Positions 8,443-16,688 of a stretch of DNA of 64,000 nt are shown here, piece after piece (the first letter of the stretch is position 1; each line of letters begins with the position of its first letter). A model generated the notes under the pieces. It was not told the origin of the DNA. It worked only from the letters and a program-made list of their open reading frames with translations, and did no database searches. The stretch lies in contig NZ_JAATJM010000001.1 of the NCBI RefSeq assembly GCF_011927945.1, positions 1,559,501-1,623,500 on the forward strand, in the 5' to 3' direction. The position numbers were made by a program, and so were the translations under genes. This stretch comes from Brevundimonas alba. Lineage in GTDB: Bacteria > Pseudomonadota > Alphaproteobacteria > Caulobacterales > Caulobacteraceae.

Positions 8443-11235
8443 ATGCGAACCCAAGTCACTCGCCGTGCCCGCCTGCTCGGGGGCGCAGCCCTCGGCGCCG
8501 TCGCCGCCCTGGCCTTCACCGGAACCGCTTCCGCGCAGGACGCGCCGCAGGATGCGACCCAAGTCGACGAAATCGTCGTCACCGGCATCCGCTCTTCCAT
8601 CGAGAGCTCGATCGCCAGCAAGCGGACCAACGACTCGATCGTCGAGGTCGTCACCGCCGAAGACATCGGCAAGCTGCCGGACGTCTCCATCGCCGAATCT
8701 CTGGCCCGCCTTCCGGGCCTGACGGCGCAGCGCCTCGACGGACGCGGTCAGGTCATCTCCATCCGCGGCCTGTCGCCCGACTTCACCACGGCGCTGCTGA
8801 ACGGCCGCGAACAGGTTTCCGCCGGCGACAACCGCGGTGTGGAGTTCGATCAGTATCCGTCCGAACTGCTGGGCAGCGTTCTGGTTTACAAGACGCCCGA
8901 CGCGGCGCTGATCGGTCAGGGCCTCGCCGGCACCGCCGACCTGCGGACCATCCGCCCGCTGGAATACGGTCGTCAGGCCATCGCCCTGAACGCCCGCTAC
9001 GAGTGGAACGACTACGGCGCGCTGAACTCCGGCACCGAAGACACCGGCCAGCGCTACAGCATCAGCTACATCGACCAATTCATGGACGGCGCCCTGGGCG
9101 TGGTGCTGGGTTACGCCCACCTGTCGACCCCGTATCAGGCCGAGCGTTTCAACGCGTGGGGCTATCCGGGCGACAATGCCGTGGCCCAGCCCAACCTCGT
9201 GATCGGCGGCGCCAAGCCCTACGTCCAGTCGAGCGAGCTGGTCCGTGACGGCTATATGGCGACGGTCGAATTCCGGCCGAACGACCGCTGGCACTCGACG
9301 TTCGACGCCTTCTATTCCGAGTTCGACAACACCCAGATCCTGCGCGGCATCGAGTTCCCGCTGGCCTGGGGCGGCAGCTCCGGCGCCTGCCCCGGACCGG
9401 TCGCCGTCTGCCGGCCCGGACCCCAGCTGCAGCCCGGCTTCACCGTCGAGGACGGCATCGTCACGGCCGGCACATTCACCAACGTCAAGGGCGTCGTCCG
9501 CAACGACGGCAACCGCCGCACGGCCGAGCTGACCTCGGTGGGCTGGAACAACGAATTCCAGCTGGACGACAACTGGGCCGCGACCATCGACGTCAGCTAT
9601 TCGAAGGCTGACCGCACCGACACGGTTCTGGAAACCAACGCCGGCACCGGCCGCAACATCGACGGCGCGCTGGACACGCTCAGCTTCGTGACCACGCCGG
9701 AAGGCACCACCTTCACCTCGACGCTCGACTATTCCGATCCGTCGCTGATCCTGCTGACCAGTCCGCAGGGTTGGGGCGGCGGCGTCTTCCCGGCCGGCAT
9801 TCCCGGCGGTCAGGACGGCTTCATCAACAGCCCGTCGATCGTGGACGAGCTGCAGTCGATCCGCGGCGAGGTCGGCCGCGACTATGACGAGGGCCCGTTC
9901 AGCCGCTTCGAGTTCGGCTTCAACGTCACCAGCCGCGACAAGGAACTGACGCTCGAGCGCTACTATCTGGTGCTGGCCGCCAACGCCGCCGATCCGCTGC
10001 ACAACACCAGCGTGCCGGTGCCGTCGCAGTTCCTGCTGGAGCCGACGCAGCTGAGCTACCTCGGACTCGGCGGCATGATCAGCTACGACCCGTTCGCCCT
10101 CGCCGAAAGCGGCATCTACAACCTGGTCGCGCCGCAGGACGACAACCTGCTGGCCTTCGGCTGGTCCGTTTCGGAGACGGTGAGCACCGGCTACTGGAAG
10201 GCGGACATCGGCTCCGAAATGTTCGGCATGCCGCTGACCGGCAACATGGGCTTCCAGGTCGTTCACACCGACCAGAGCTCGGACGGCACGGTCGCCTCGG
10301 GCAACCCGGCGACGCCGGTGCCGGTCTCGGGCGGCGACGAGTACACCTACATCCTGCCCAGCATGAACCTGAACTTCGAGGTTCATGAAGACCTCTACGT
10401 CCGCATCGGTCTGGCCCGCGAAATGGCCCGTCCGCGGATGGATCAGATGCGCGCGTCGATCAACATCGACTACAACGCCGGTCTCGCGAACAGCACGGAC
10501 ATCAACAACGGTCCGTGGGGCGGCAGCGGGGGCAACCCCAACCTGCGTCCGTGGATCGCCAACGCCGCCGACATCTCGATCGAGAAGTATTTCGGCCGCC
10601 GCGGTTACGTCTCGCTGGCTCTCTTCTACAAGGACCTGCAGAGCTACATCTACGACCAGCGCCAGATCGCCGACTTCACCGGCTATCCGGTCACGGGTCC
10701 CCAGCCGGTCCTGCGCCAGGGCATCATCAACACGCCGCAGAACGGCGAGGGCGGTGAAATCCAGGGCGCCGAATTCGCGGTGTCGGTGCCGTTCGACATG
10801 TTCTGGGAGCCGCTGGAAGGCTTCGGCATGACGTTCAGCGCCTCCTATACGGACAGCAACATCATCCCCAATCCGGGCAGCCCCTCGACCCCGCTGCCGG
10901 GCCTGTCGGAGAAGGTCGGCAACCTGACCGTCTACTACGAGCGTGACGGCTTCCAGGCCCGGATCTCGAACCGCTACCGCTCCGAGTTCCTCGGCGAGCT
11001 GTCCGGCGTCGGCACCGACCGCATCCAGCGAATGGTCGATGCGGAATCCGTCGTCGACGCCCAGATCGGCTACGAGTTCCAGTCGGGTCCGCTGGAAGGC
11101 CTCTCGGCGCTGTTCCAGGTCAACAACCTGACCGACGAGCAGTTCAAGACCTTCGAGAACAACGACGACCGCCGCGTCATCGACTTCCAGCAGTACGGCC
11201 GGACCTATCTGGTCGGGGTCAACTACCGCTACTGA
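8443..11235 (+). CDS. TonB-dependent receptor, probable maltodextrin uptake
   Basis: This 930-residue outer-membrane receptor starts at ATG 8443 behind AGGGAGA. A signal peptide (RRARLLGGAALGAVAALAF, cleavage near ASA-QD) is followed by a TonB-box-like DEIVVTGIR and a plug domain (VTAEDIGKLPDVSIAESLARLPG, then QVISIRGLSPDF). The rest is a 22-strand barrel ending with the aromatic terminus GVNYRY. The plug motif IGKLPDVSIAESL and the size are typical of carbohydrate-specific receptors of Caulobacter and Xanthomonas, of which Caulobacter MalA is the maltose example. Placement beside two GH13 enzymes, GH97, a sugar MFS and LacI supports maltodextrin as the substrate. A terminator hairpin follows directly. 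The receptor call is firm; the substrate is inferred. Confidence 0.95.
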   Translation: MRTQVTRRARLLGGAALGAVAALAFTGTASAQDAPQDATQVDEIVVTGIRSSIESSIASKRTNDSIVEVVTAEDIGKLPDVSIAESLARLPGLTAQRLDGRGQVISIRGLSPDFTTALLNGREQVSAGDNRGVEFDQYPSELLGSVLVYKTPDAALIGQGLAGTADLRTIRPLEYGRQAIALNARYEWNDYGALNSGTEDTGQRYSISYIDQFMDGALGVVLGYAHLSTPYQAERFNAWGYPGDNAVAQPNLVIGGAKPYVQSSELVRDGYMATVEFRPNDRWHSTFDAFYSEFDNTQILRGIEFPLAWGGSSGACPGPVAVCRPGPQLQPGFTVEDGIVTAGTFTNVKGVVRNDGNRRTAELTSVGWNNEFQLDDNWAATIDVSYSKADRTDTVLETNAGTGRNIDGALDTLSFVTTPEGTTFTSTLDYSDPSLILLTSPQGWGGGVFPAGIPGGQDGFINSPSIVDELQSIRGEVGRDYDEGPFSRFEFGFNVTSRDKELTLERYYLVLAANAADPLHNTSVPVPSQFLLEPTQLSYLGLGGMISYDPFALAESGIYNLVAPQDDNLLAFGWSVSETVSTGYWKADIGSEMFGMPLTGNMGFQVVHTDQSSDGTVASGNPATPVPVSGGDEYTYILPSMNLNFEVHEDLYVRIGLAREMARPRMDQMRASINIDYNAGLANSTDINNGPWGGSGGNPNLRPWIANAADISIEKYFGRRGYVSLALFYKDLQSYIYDQRQIADFTGYPVTGPQPVLRQGIINTPQNGEGGEIQGAEFAVSVPFDMFWEPLEGFGMTFSASYTDSNIIPNPGSPSTPLPGLSEKVGNLTVYYERDGFQARISNRYRSEFLGELSGVGTDRIQRMVDAESVVDAQIGYEFQSGPLEGLSALFQVNNLTDEQFKTFENNDDRRVIDFQQYGRTYLVGVNYRY

Positions 11236-11258
11236 TCGTCCCAACCGATCAGCAAGGC

Positions 11259-11291
11259 TGGGCCGTCCCGCATGCCGGGGCGGCCCTTTTT
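11259..11291 (+). terminator. Rho-independent terminator of the TonB receptor gene
   Basis: A GC-rich inverted repeat (GGGCCGTCCC, loop GCATGCC, GGGCGGCCC) is followed directly by TTTTT, 24 bp after the receptor stop codon. Confidence 0.85.
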
Positions 11292-11362
11292 GCATCCGGA
11301 GACCCGCCGCGGGCCACTTTTGGTTACGGCTCCGGTAAAACGGCTGGACGCGGACGTTCGAC

Positions 11363-11379
11363 GGTGAAACCGTTTACCC
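11363..11379. promoter_or_regulatory. LacI-type palindrome upstream of the FucP-like transporter
   Basis: GGTGAAACCGTTTACCC has an AAAC-C-GTTT core with flanking GGT/ACC symmetry, like LacI/GalR-family operators. It lies 42 bp before ATG 11422. A partial inverted copy (GGTTACGG, CCGGTAA) lies at 11322-11337, and GGTAAAACGG follows at 11334. The sequence differs from the TTTGCAG elements, so a different regulator may act here. Confidence 0.4.
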
Positions 11380-11421
11380 AATCGCCGCGCACGTCAGAGG
11401 CGCGGCTATCCGGGGAGAGAT

Positions 11422-12711
11422 ATGACCGACACGAACGCGCCGGCGCGGCAGGGCACGACCCTGGCCTTCGCCTATGTGACCACCCTGTTCTTCGCCTGGG
11501 GCTTCGCCACCTCGCTGATCGACCCGCTGATCGCGGCGGTTCGCCGGGTGTTCGATCTGAGCACGGCCGAGGCCATGCTGACCGCCTCGGCCTGGTTCAT
11601 CGCCTATGCCGTCGTCTCGGTCCCGGCGGCCGCCGTGCTGAGCAAGCTGGGCTACAGCCGATCGATCATCTCGGCGCTGGCCGTGATGGTGCTGGGCTGC
11701 CTGATCGTGCCGGTGGCGACCATCATGGACTGGTACCCCGGTGTGCTCATCGCCCTGTTCGTCATCGCCTCGGGCGTGACGCTGCTGCAGGTGGCCGCAA
11801 ACCCGCTGGTGGCGGCGCTGGGCTCGAAGAAGAGTTCGCATGCGCGGCTGAACTTCTCGCAGTTCTTCAACTCGCTCGGCACCACGGTCGGCCCGTACCT
11901 CGGCTCGACCGTCCTGCTGACCGGCGGCGTGTTCGCCGCGGGGGCCGTGGTCACCGCCGCGACCCGGGACGAATCCCTGCGCAGCATCGACTTCGCCTTC
12001 CTCGCCCTCGGCGCCTTCTTCGCGGTCGTCGCCTTCTTCATCTTCACGGCCCGGAAGAAGATCAACGCCGCCGCCGCCGGAGCCGAGGAAGCCGGCGGCG
12101 TGTCGTCGCCGTTCCGGGCGTTCAGCTCGCGCTGGGCCCTGTTCGGCGCCCTGGCCATCTTCATTTACGTCGGGTCCGAGGTCGCGATCGGCGGCATCCT
12201 GACCAACTTCCTCAGCAGCCCCACGATCCTGAACATCCCCGAGGCCGACGCCGGCCGCATGGTCAGCCTCTACTGGGGCGGCGCCATGGTGGGCCGGTTT
12301 GTCGGCGCCCTGCTGCTGACCAAAGTGCGGGCGGGCGTGCTGCTGACGATCAATACGGCCGTCGCGGCCCTGCTCTGCCTCGTGGTCACCCAGACCTCGG
12401 GCGAGACGGCCGCCTACGCCGCCATCGCCGTGGGCTTCTTCAACTCCATCATGTTCCCGACCATCTTCACCCTGACGCTGGAGCGGTCGAACGCGCCGGC
12501 GTCGGCGACGTCGGGCCTGCTCTGCACCGCCATCGTGGGCGGCGCGGTGCTGCCCTACATCGGCGGCCAGATCGCGGACGCTTCCGCGACCTTCAATCCG
12601 GTCTTCTTCGTCCCGCTGGTCGGCTACGTCCTGCTGACGATCTTCGCCATCGCGGCAGCCCGGGCCAGGGTCGTCGACGGCGATGTGGTGGCGGCGCCCG
12701 GCTCGCACTGA
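11422..12711 (+). CDS. FucP/GluP-family MFS sugar transporter
   Basis: The 429-residue protein has about 12 hydrophobic segments. It opens with LAFAYVTTLFFAWGFATSLIDPL and carries VTLLQVAANPLVAALG and NFSQFFNSLGTTVGPYLG, the signature helices of the FucP/GluP (fucose, glucose, galactose) symporter family. It starts at ATG 11422 behind GGGGAGA and has its own promoter region with a LacI-type palindrome. A terminator follows. In this locus it most likely imports glucose, the product of periplasmic maltodextrin hydrolysis, by proton symport. The family is clear; the exact sugar is not shown by the sequence. Confidence 0.92.
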   Translation: MTDTNAPARQGTTLAFAYVTTLFFAWGFATSLIDPLIAAVRRVFDLSTAEAMLTASAWFIAYAVVSVPAAAVLSKLGYSRSIISALAVMVLGCLIVPVATIMDWYPGVLIALFVIASGVTLLQVAANPLVAALGSKKSSHARLNFSQFFNSLGTTVGPYLGSTVLLTGGVFAAGAVVTAATRDESLRSIDFAFLALGAFFAVVAFFIFTARKKINAAAAGAEEAGGVSSPFRAFSSRWALFGALAIFIYVGSEVAIGGILTNFLSSPTILNIPEADAGRMVSLYWGGAMVGRFVGALLLTKVRAGVLLTINTAVAALLCLVVTQTSGETAAYAAIAVGFFNSIMFPTIFTLTLERSNAPASATSGLLCTAIVGGAVLPYIGGQIADASATFNPVFFVPLVGYVLLTIFAIAAARARVVDGDVVAAPGSH

Positions 12712-12731
12712 GCCCCATCACGCAGACATGA

Positions 12732-12760
12732 GGGCCGCCGGGCATCCCCCGGCGGCCCTT
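12732..12760 (+). terminator. Terminator after the FucP-like transporter
   Basis: A perfect strong hairpin (GGGCCGCCGGG, loop CATC, CCCGGCGGCCC) begins 20 bp after the transporter stop. Only two T residues follow directly, so it is a strong stem with a weak U tract. Confidence 0.7.
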
Positions 12761-12811
12761 GTGCGTTCAGAAACTTCGCCGATGTGGGCGGGACGGCAGT
12801 GAGCGTGAGCA

Positions 12812-13411
12812 GTGCGCGTATGGATACTCGGCGCCGCGCTGGCGCTGATTGCAGGCCAGGCCTGGGCCGAGGTGACGGTGACCTTCTACGCCCACCCGGG
12901 CGCGCGGATCCGGGGCGCGTATCTTCTGTTTCCGCACGCCTATGTGCACGCCGACGGGACCGTCGAGGCGACGGGCGAGGCGGTCGACTGGTCCGCCGGC
13001 TTCACCGCCAAAAGTCCGGGACCACAGCTGCTGTTCGCCCGCGGCGGCGGCGTGGTGACCGCGCCTGACGCCCGCTATGTCAGCGAGGGGCGGCCCTTCC
13101 TGCGGCTGACGGTCGACGACGCGACCTGGTACGCCCTGAAGGCGCGGGCGGAATGGTGGAACAGTCCGGAGGGCTCGGTCTACGACCTGCGACGGCGCAA
13201 CTGCATCAGCTTCGTCGCGGACCTGGCCCGCGTGGCGGGACTGCGGACCGCGCGCGAGCCGTCGATGAAGCCCGGGACCTTCCTTGAGGCGACGGCGGCG
13301 CTGAATCCCGAGGCGGCATGGCGGGGGGGCGCAGCGGTCAACGCCGCGCAGGCGGCCCCGGCTCCGCCGATTGTCGTGGTCGCGCCGCCCGTTGCCGAAC
13401 CGGTCCGCTAG
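12812..13411 (+). CDS. Exported protein of unknown function with a conserved-looking NC motif
   Basis: I do not recognise a named family. The 199-residue protein starts at GTG 12812 with a short signal peptide (MRVWILGAALALIAGQAWA). The mature part begins with a beta-rich stretch (VTVTFYAHPGARIRGAYLLF) and later has YDLRRRNCISFVADLARVAGL. An Asn-Cys followed by an amphipathic helix resembles the nucleophile region of NlpC/P60- and LRAT-like papain-fold proteins; histidines H38, H42 and H46 occur earlier. The C-terminal 30 residues are Ala/Pro-rich and probably disordered. Its stop overlaps the convergent halogenase gene by 4 bp. A periplasmic cysteine peptidase or amidase-like role is a weak inference. 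Confidence 0.75.
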   Translation: MRVWILGAALALIAGQAWAEVTVTFYAHPGARIRGAYLLFPHAYVHADGTVEATGEAVDWSAGFTAKSPGPQLLFARGGGVVTAPDARYVSEGRPFLRLTVDDATWYALKARAEWWNSPEGSVYDLRRRNCISFVADLARVAGLRTAREPSMKPGTFLEATAALNPEAAWRGGAAVNAAQAAPAPPIVVVAPPVAEPVR

Positions 13412-14919
13412 GCTTCGCCGGACCACATGTTGTTGGCCTTCAGGAACGCCTCGTGCTCCGGCAGGGCCTCGACCGTGCGGGCGAAGACGTCGGAGACGTT
13501 GCGCAGTCCCGCCGCGGCGCGGTCCTGATCGGAATAGCCGTACAGCGGGTTGAACATGCGCGGGCGGATGCCCTGGCCGTACATCACGGCCAGCCATGAC
13601 GCCTGGCTGAAATACTCGTCGGCGCCGACCTGATAGAGCAGGGCGCGGTCGCGGAAGGCCTCCACGCGCTCCGCAAGGCTGTCGGGGATCGGCATCGCCG
13701 CCACCTGCCGCCAGAACGGCGTGTCGGCCCTCTGGGTCGCGTGATAGTGCAGGATGACGAAGTCGCGGATCAGCTCGACCTCGCGTCCCAGCCGAGTGTT
13801 GTAGGCCGCTATATTGACGGGGCTGAACGACCGGTCCGGGAAATGCTGAAGCAGCCGGATCAGGCCCGCCTGAACGAGGTGGATGCTGGTCGATTCGAGC
13901 GGTTCAATGAAGCCGCTGGAGAGGCCCAAGCTGACGACGTTGCGGTCCCAGTATGTCTTTCGGCGGCCGGTGACGAAGCGGAGCGTGCGAGTCTCCGCGA
14001 GGGGCTCGCCGTCGAGGTTGGCCAGCAGGGTCTCGCGGGCGGCGTCGTCTTCGATGTGGTCCGAACAGTAGACGTAGCCGTTGCCGGTGCGGTGCTGCAG
14101 CCCGATGCGCCACTGCCATCCCGCCTCCCGGGCCGTCGAGAGGGTGTAGGGCGTGACCGGACCGACCTTGGCGCAGGGCACGGCGACGGCGCGGTCGACG
14201 GGCAGCCAGTGGGACCAGTCCTCGTACCCCGCCTTGAGCGCCCCCTCGATCAGCAGGCCCCGAAAGCCGGTGCAGTCGATGAACAGGTCGGCCGAAAGGC
14301 TGCGGCCATCCTCAAGGGTGATGCTGTCGACGAAGCCGTCTCGGGCCCGCTGCACCACATCGACAACCTTGCCCTCGATGCGTTCGACGCCGCGGCCCTC
14401 GCACACCTTGCGCAGGTAGCGGGCGTAGAGGCCGGCGTCGAAATGATAGGCGGTGAACAGGCCGTTGCGGGGCGAGCGCGGATCCGGATCGCGCGGCCCG
14501 ACCTTGCCGGCGTCGGCGGCGCGCCAGCAGATCGAATAGTCCCCGAGGGGGCCCACCCGATCCTGCGCCTGAAGCGCCAGCCAGGTCTGCTGGAAGTCCC
14601 CGAGCGTGGGCCCGGGTCCGAAGGTGCCGAACGGGTGGGTGTAGCGGTTGCCGACCTGTCCCCAGTCCTGGAAGACGATGGCGACCTTCAGCGTGGCCTT
14701 GGTCTCGCGCATGAACTCGGCTTCGTCGAGGCCGATCATGACGTTGAAGTCGCGGATGGGAGGCACCGTCGCCTCGCCTACGCCGACGATGCCGATTTCC
14801 TCGGACTCGACCAGCGAGACCTTCACGTGCGGGCCAAGCGTCCGCTGCAGAGCCGCCGCCGCCATCCATCCCGCCGTTCCGCCCCCCACGATCAGGATGG
14901 TGCGGATCGGCCCGGACAT
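13408..14919 (-). CDS. Flavin-dependent (tryptophan) halogenase homologue
   Basis: The 503-residue protein begins at ATG 14919, overlapping the O-antigen-ligase stop by one base (TGATG). The start is fixed by the FAD-binding GGGTAGW at residues 12-18. The catalytic lysine motif is retained as ATLKVAIVFQDW, with Lys78 where PrnA has Lys79. Later motifs are LFIDCTGFRG, VSLGLSSGFIEPLESTSIHL and the C-terminal helical domain. The usual WxWxIP motif appears as WQWRIG near residue 268, so the proline is replaced by Gly. Homologues are common in Caulobacterales and Xanthomonadales beside TonB receptors and sugar genes, and their substrate is generally unknown. Here the gene is the last of an exopolysaccharide operon. 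Whether it halogenates or only uses flavin chemistry cannot be told from sequence. Confidence 0.88.
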   Translation of the reverse strand: MSGPIRTILIVGGGTAGWMAAAALQRTLGPHVKVSLVESEEIGIVGVGEATVPPIRDFNVMIGLDEAEFMRETKATLKVAIVFQDWGQVGNRYTHPFGTFGPGPTLGDFQQTWLALQAQDRVGPLGDYSICWRAADAGKVGPRDPDPRSPRNGLFTAYHFDAGLYARYLRKVCEGRGVERIEGKVVDVVQRARDGFVDSITLEDGRSLSADLFIDCTGFRGLLIEGALKAGYEDWSHWLPVDRAVAVPCAKVGPVTPYTLSTAREAGWQWRIGLQHRTGNGYVYCSDHIEDDAARETLLANLDGEPLAETRTLRFVTGRRKTYWDRNVVSLGLSSGFIEPLESTSIHLVQAGLIRLLQHFPDRSFSPVNIAAYNTRLGREVELIRDFVILHYHATQRADTPFWRQVAAMPIPDSLAERVEAFRDRALLYQVGADEYFSQASWLAVMYGQGIRPRMFNPLYGYSDQDRAAAGLRNVSDVFARTVEALPEHEAFLKANNMWSGEA

Positions 14920-16274
14920 CAGGCCAGTTCCCGTTCCGTGGGTCGCGCGGCCTTTTCGAGGATGGCCGCGCACAGGGCGAAGAGACAGGCGAGTGTGGCC
15001 GTGCGTAGCGGGTAGTCGACGGCCGAGTGCGCCAGCATGACCAGCAGGGCGATGCTGGCCGCCCTCTGCAGATCCCGCTCGCGCGACGGACCGGCGCGCC
15101 AGGCGCTCCACAGCCGCCGCCCGTACCAGACGAGGAAGGCCAGGATCAGCAGGGCCCCGGGCCAGCCCGCTTCCAGCCACGTCTCGAGATACTCGTTGTG
15201 GGCATGGTTGAAGAAGGTCGGATCAAGCTGCTCCAGCGGCTCGACCGACCGGAATACCGCGTCGAAGCTGCCGATGCCGGAACCGAGCGGCAGGTGGGTT
15301 TCCGCGGCGGCCGCGACGATCGGCCAGCCTTCGAAACGGCCTTCCGGCGCGGACTGAACCTCGAAGCGGGCGAGGATCGGCGGCAGGGCGAACAGGGCGA
15401 CGGCGGCGACCGCGACGGCGGCTCCCCCTGCGAGGGCGATCAGCGCCGGCTTGGGTCGCCCGCGCCCAGCCGCGATCCATGCGGCCAAGAGGCTGGCGAT
15501 CACGGCGGGGCCGAACAGGATCACGCCGGCGCGCGACCTGATCGCGGCCAGACCGATCACCACCAGACCCATGAAGAAGGCCCCAAACCAGAGCGCCAGA
15601 CGCCGGTCGTCGGACTTATGACGCAAGGTGGCGGCCCCGAAGGCGGCGGCGAAGGGCAGGGTGGCCAGCAGCAGGGTGGCCAGATGGTTGCGATTGGCGA
15701 AGAAGCCCGTCACCGAACCGGCGCTGGTGGTTTCCCAAGGGTAGAGGCGCTCACCGCCGCTGGCGAGCTGGGCGGCGCCCAGCAGCACACCGACCACGGC
15801 GGCGGCCATGTAGATCCCGATCAGGCGGCTGTTCAGGGTGTGTGAGGATGAAAGCGCCAGCAGGAAGACGGCGGCGGGAGGTGTCAGGGCCAGGAAGGAG
15901 GCCCATGTCAGATCCGGCGTCAGGCTGAGTGGAGCCCAGCCGGGCTGAAGACCGGCGAGCTCAAGGGCCAGCACCAGTTCGTCGCGGCCGGGCAGGCCCG
16001 TCCAGACGGCGGCGGGCAAGGGGATCAGCTGGACGAGCGGAATGGCCGCGAGCGCGGCCAGCAAGCCCAGAGCGAATCTGTGCTCACGCCAGAGCCCGGA
16101 ACGGATCAGGCGGCCGGCGCCGATCACCAGGACAGGAAGGGCGGCCAGCTCGACGATGGTGAGCCGCAGGGTGTGCTCCCGGCTGGCTCCGCCGAGGACG
16201 ACAGAAAGGGCCAGCAGGATGATCGCCACGATCGCGGCGAGGTCCCACTGGCCCTTCGAAACCTTGTTTGGCAC
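14919..16274 (-). CDS. O-antigen ligase/polymerase (Wzy_C, WaaL-type) membrane protein
   Basis: The 451-residue polytopic protein has 10 or more hydrophobic segments and the Wzy_C/WaaL core: FFANRNHLATLLLATLPF near residue 195 and, after the large periplasmic loop, FFNHAHNEYLETWLEAGWPG near residue 350, containing the HNxYLxxWLExG-like motif. It starts at GTG 16274 with only a weak ribosome-binding site. It sits in the wzc operon, downstream of a small exported protein, and its stop overlaps the halogenase start. It probably polymerises or ligates lipid-linked repeat units for the exopolysaccharide exported through the Wza/Wzc machinery encoded nearby. Ligase and polymerase roles cannot be separated by sequence here. 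Confidence 0.9.
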   Translation of the reverse strand: MPNKVSKGQWDLAAIVAIILLALSVVLGGASREHTLRLTIVELAALPVLVIGAGRLIRSGLWREHRFALGLLAALAAIPLVQLIPLPAAVWTGLPGRDELVLALELAGLQPGWAPLSLTPDLTWASFLALTPPAAVFLLALSSSHTLNSRLIGIYMAAAVVGVLLGAAQLASGGERLYPWETTSAGSVTGFFANRNHLATLLLATLPFAAAFGAATLRHKSDDRRLALWFGAFFMGLVVIGLAAIRSRAGVILFGPAVIASLLAAWIAAGRGRPKPALIALAGGAAVAVAAVALFALPPILARFEVQSAPEGRFEGWPIVAAAAETHLPLGSGIGSFDAVFRSVEPLEQLDPTFFNHAHNEYLETWLEAGWPGALLILAFLVWYGRRLWSAWRAGPSRERDLQRAASIALLVMLAHSAVDYPLRTATLACLFALCAAILEKAARPTERELA

Positions 16275-16319
16275 GCGTTACGTCAGCGCAATGGCGGGCG
16301 CGTCGCGGACCAGATCGGC

Positions 16320-16544
16320 TTAGTCGCTTTCCGACTCGTCATCGCTGGCGACGACGACCGTGGCGATGATCACCGCGGTGCCGATCAGCAGGACCGGGAG
16401 CGGAATGCCAGCGAATTCCGACGAGGCGTCAGCGCGGGCGCCAACGCGATCGCCAACGCGGGCAACGGCAGAGTTATTGGCGGCGGCGGCTTGGCCGGCC
16501 ACGAGCAGCAGGCCCGCCGTGACAGCGGCGATGGTCTTACGCAT
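16320..16544 (-). CDS. Small exported membrane protein of unknown function in the EPS operon
   Basis: The 74-residue protein starts at ATG 16544 behind a strong AAGGGG site. It has a clear signal peptide (MRKTIAAVTAGLLLVAGQAAAA), a short soluble stretch (residues 23-45), one transmembrane segment (IPLPVLLIGTAVIIATVVV) and an acidic tail DDESESD. I know no characterised family. It lies between the TPR protein (144 bp upstream) and the O-antigen ligase (45 bp downstream) on the same strand. Position and topology suggest a small accessory of the polysaccharide assembly complex, but no motif supports a definite role. The 144-bp gap upstream could carry its own promoter. Confidence 0.8.
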   Translation of the reverse strand: MRKTIAAVTAGLLLVAGQAAAANNSAVARVGDRVGARADASSEFAGIPLPVLLIGTAVIIATVVVASDDESESD

Positions 16545-16688
16545 GCTTTAATCCCCTTCTGAACAGGTCTTTGGTACGGGCTGGCCCGCGACGTATCAAG
16601 AATGGGTATACGGGCCGAAGGTTTCAAAAGCAATACGATTCAAAGAAAGTGTGGCGCCGGCGCATTACCCTCTGTGCTCGCGTAATCC

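Noticed and set aside
8317..11295. 992-codon minus-strand open frame opposite the TonB receptor
   Set aside because: The plus strand encodes a clear receptor with signal peptide, TonB box and barrel. The antisense frame is low-complexity Val/Arg/Ala.
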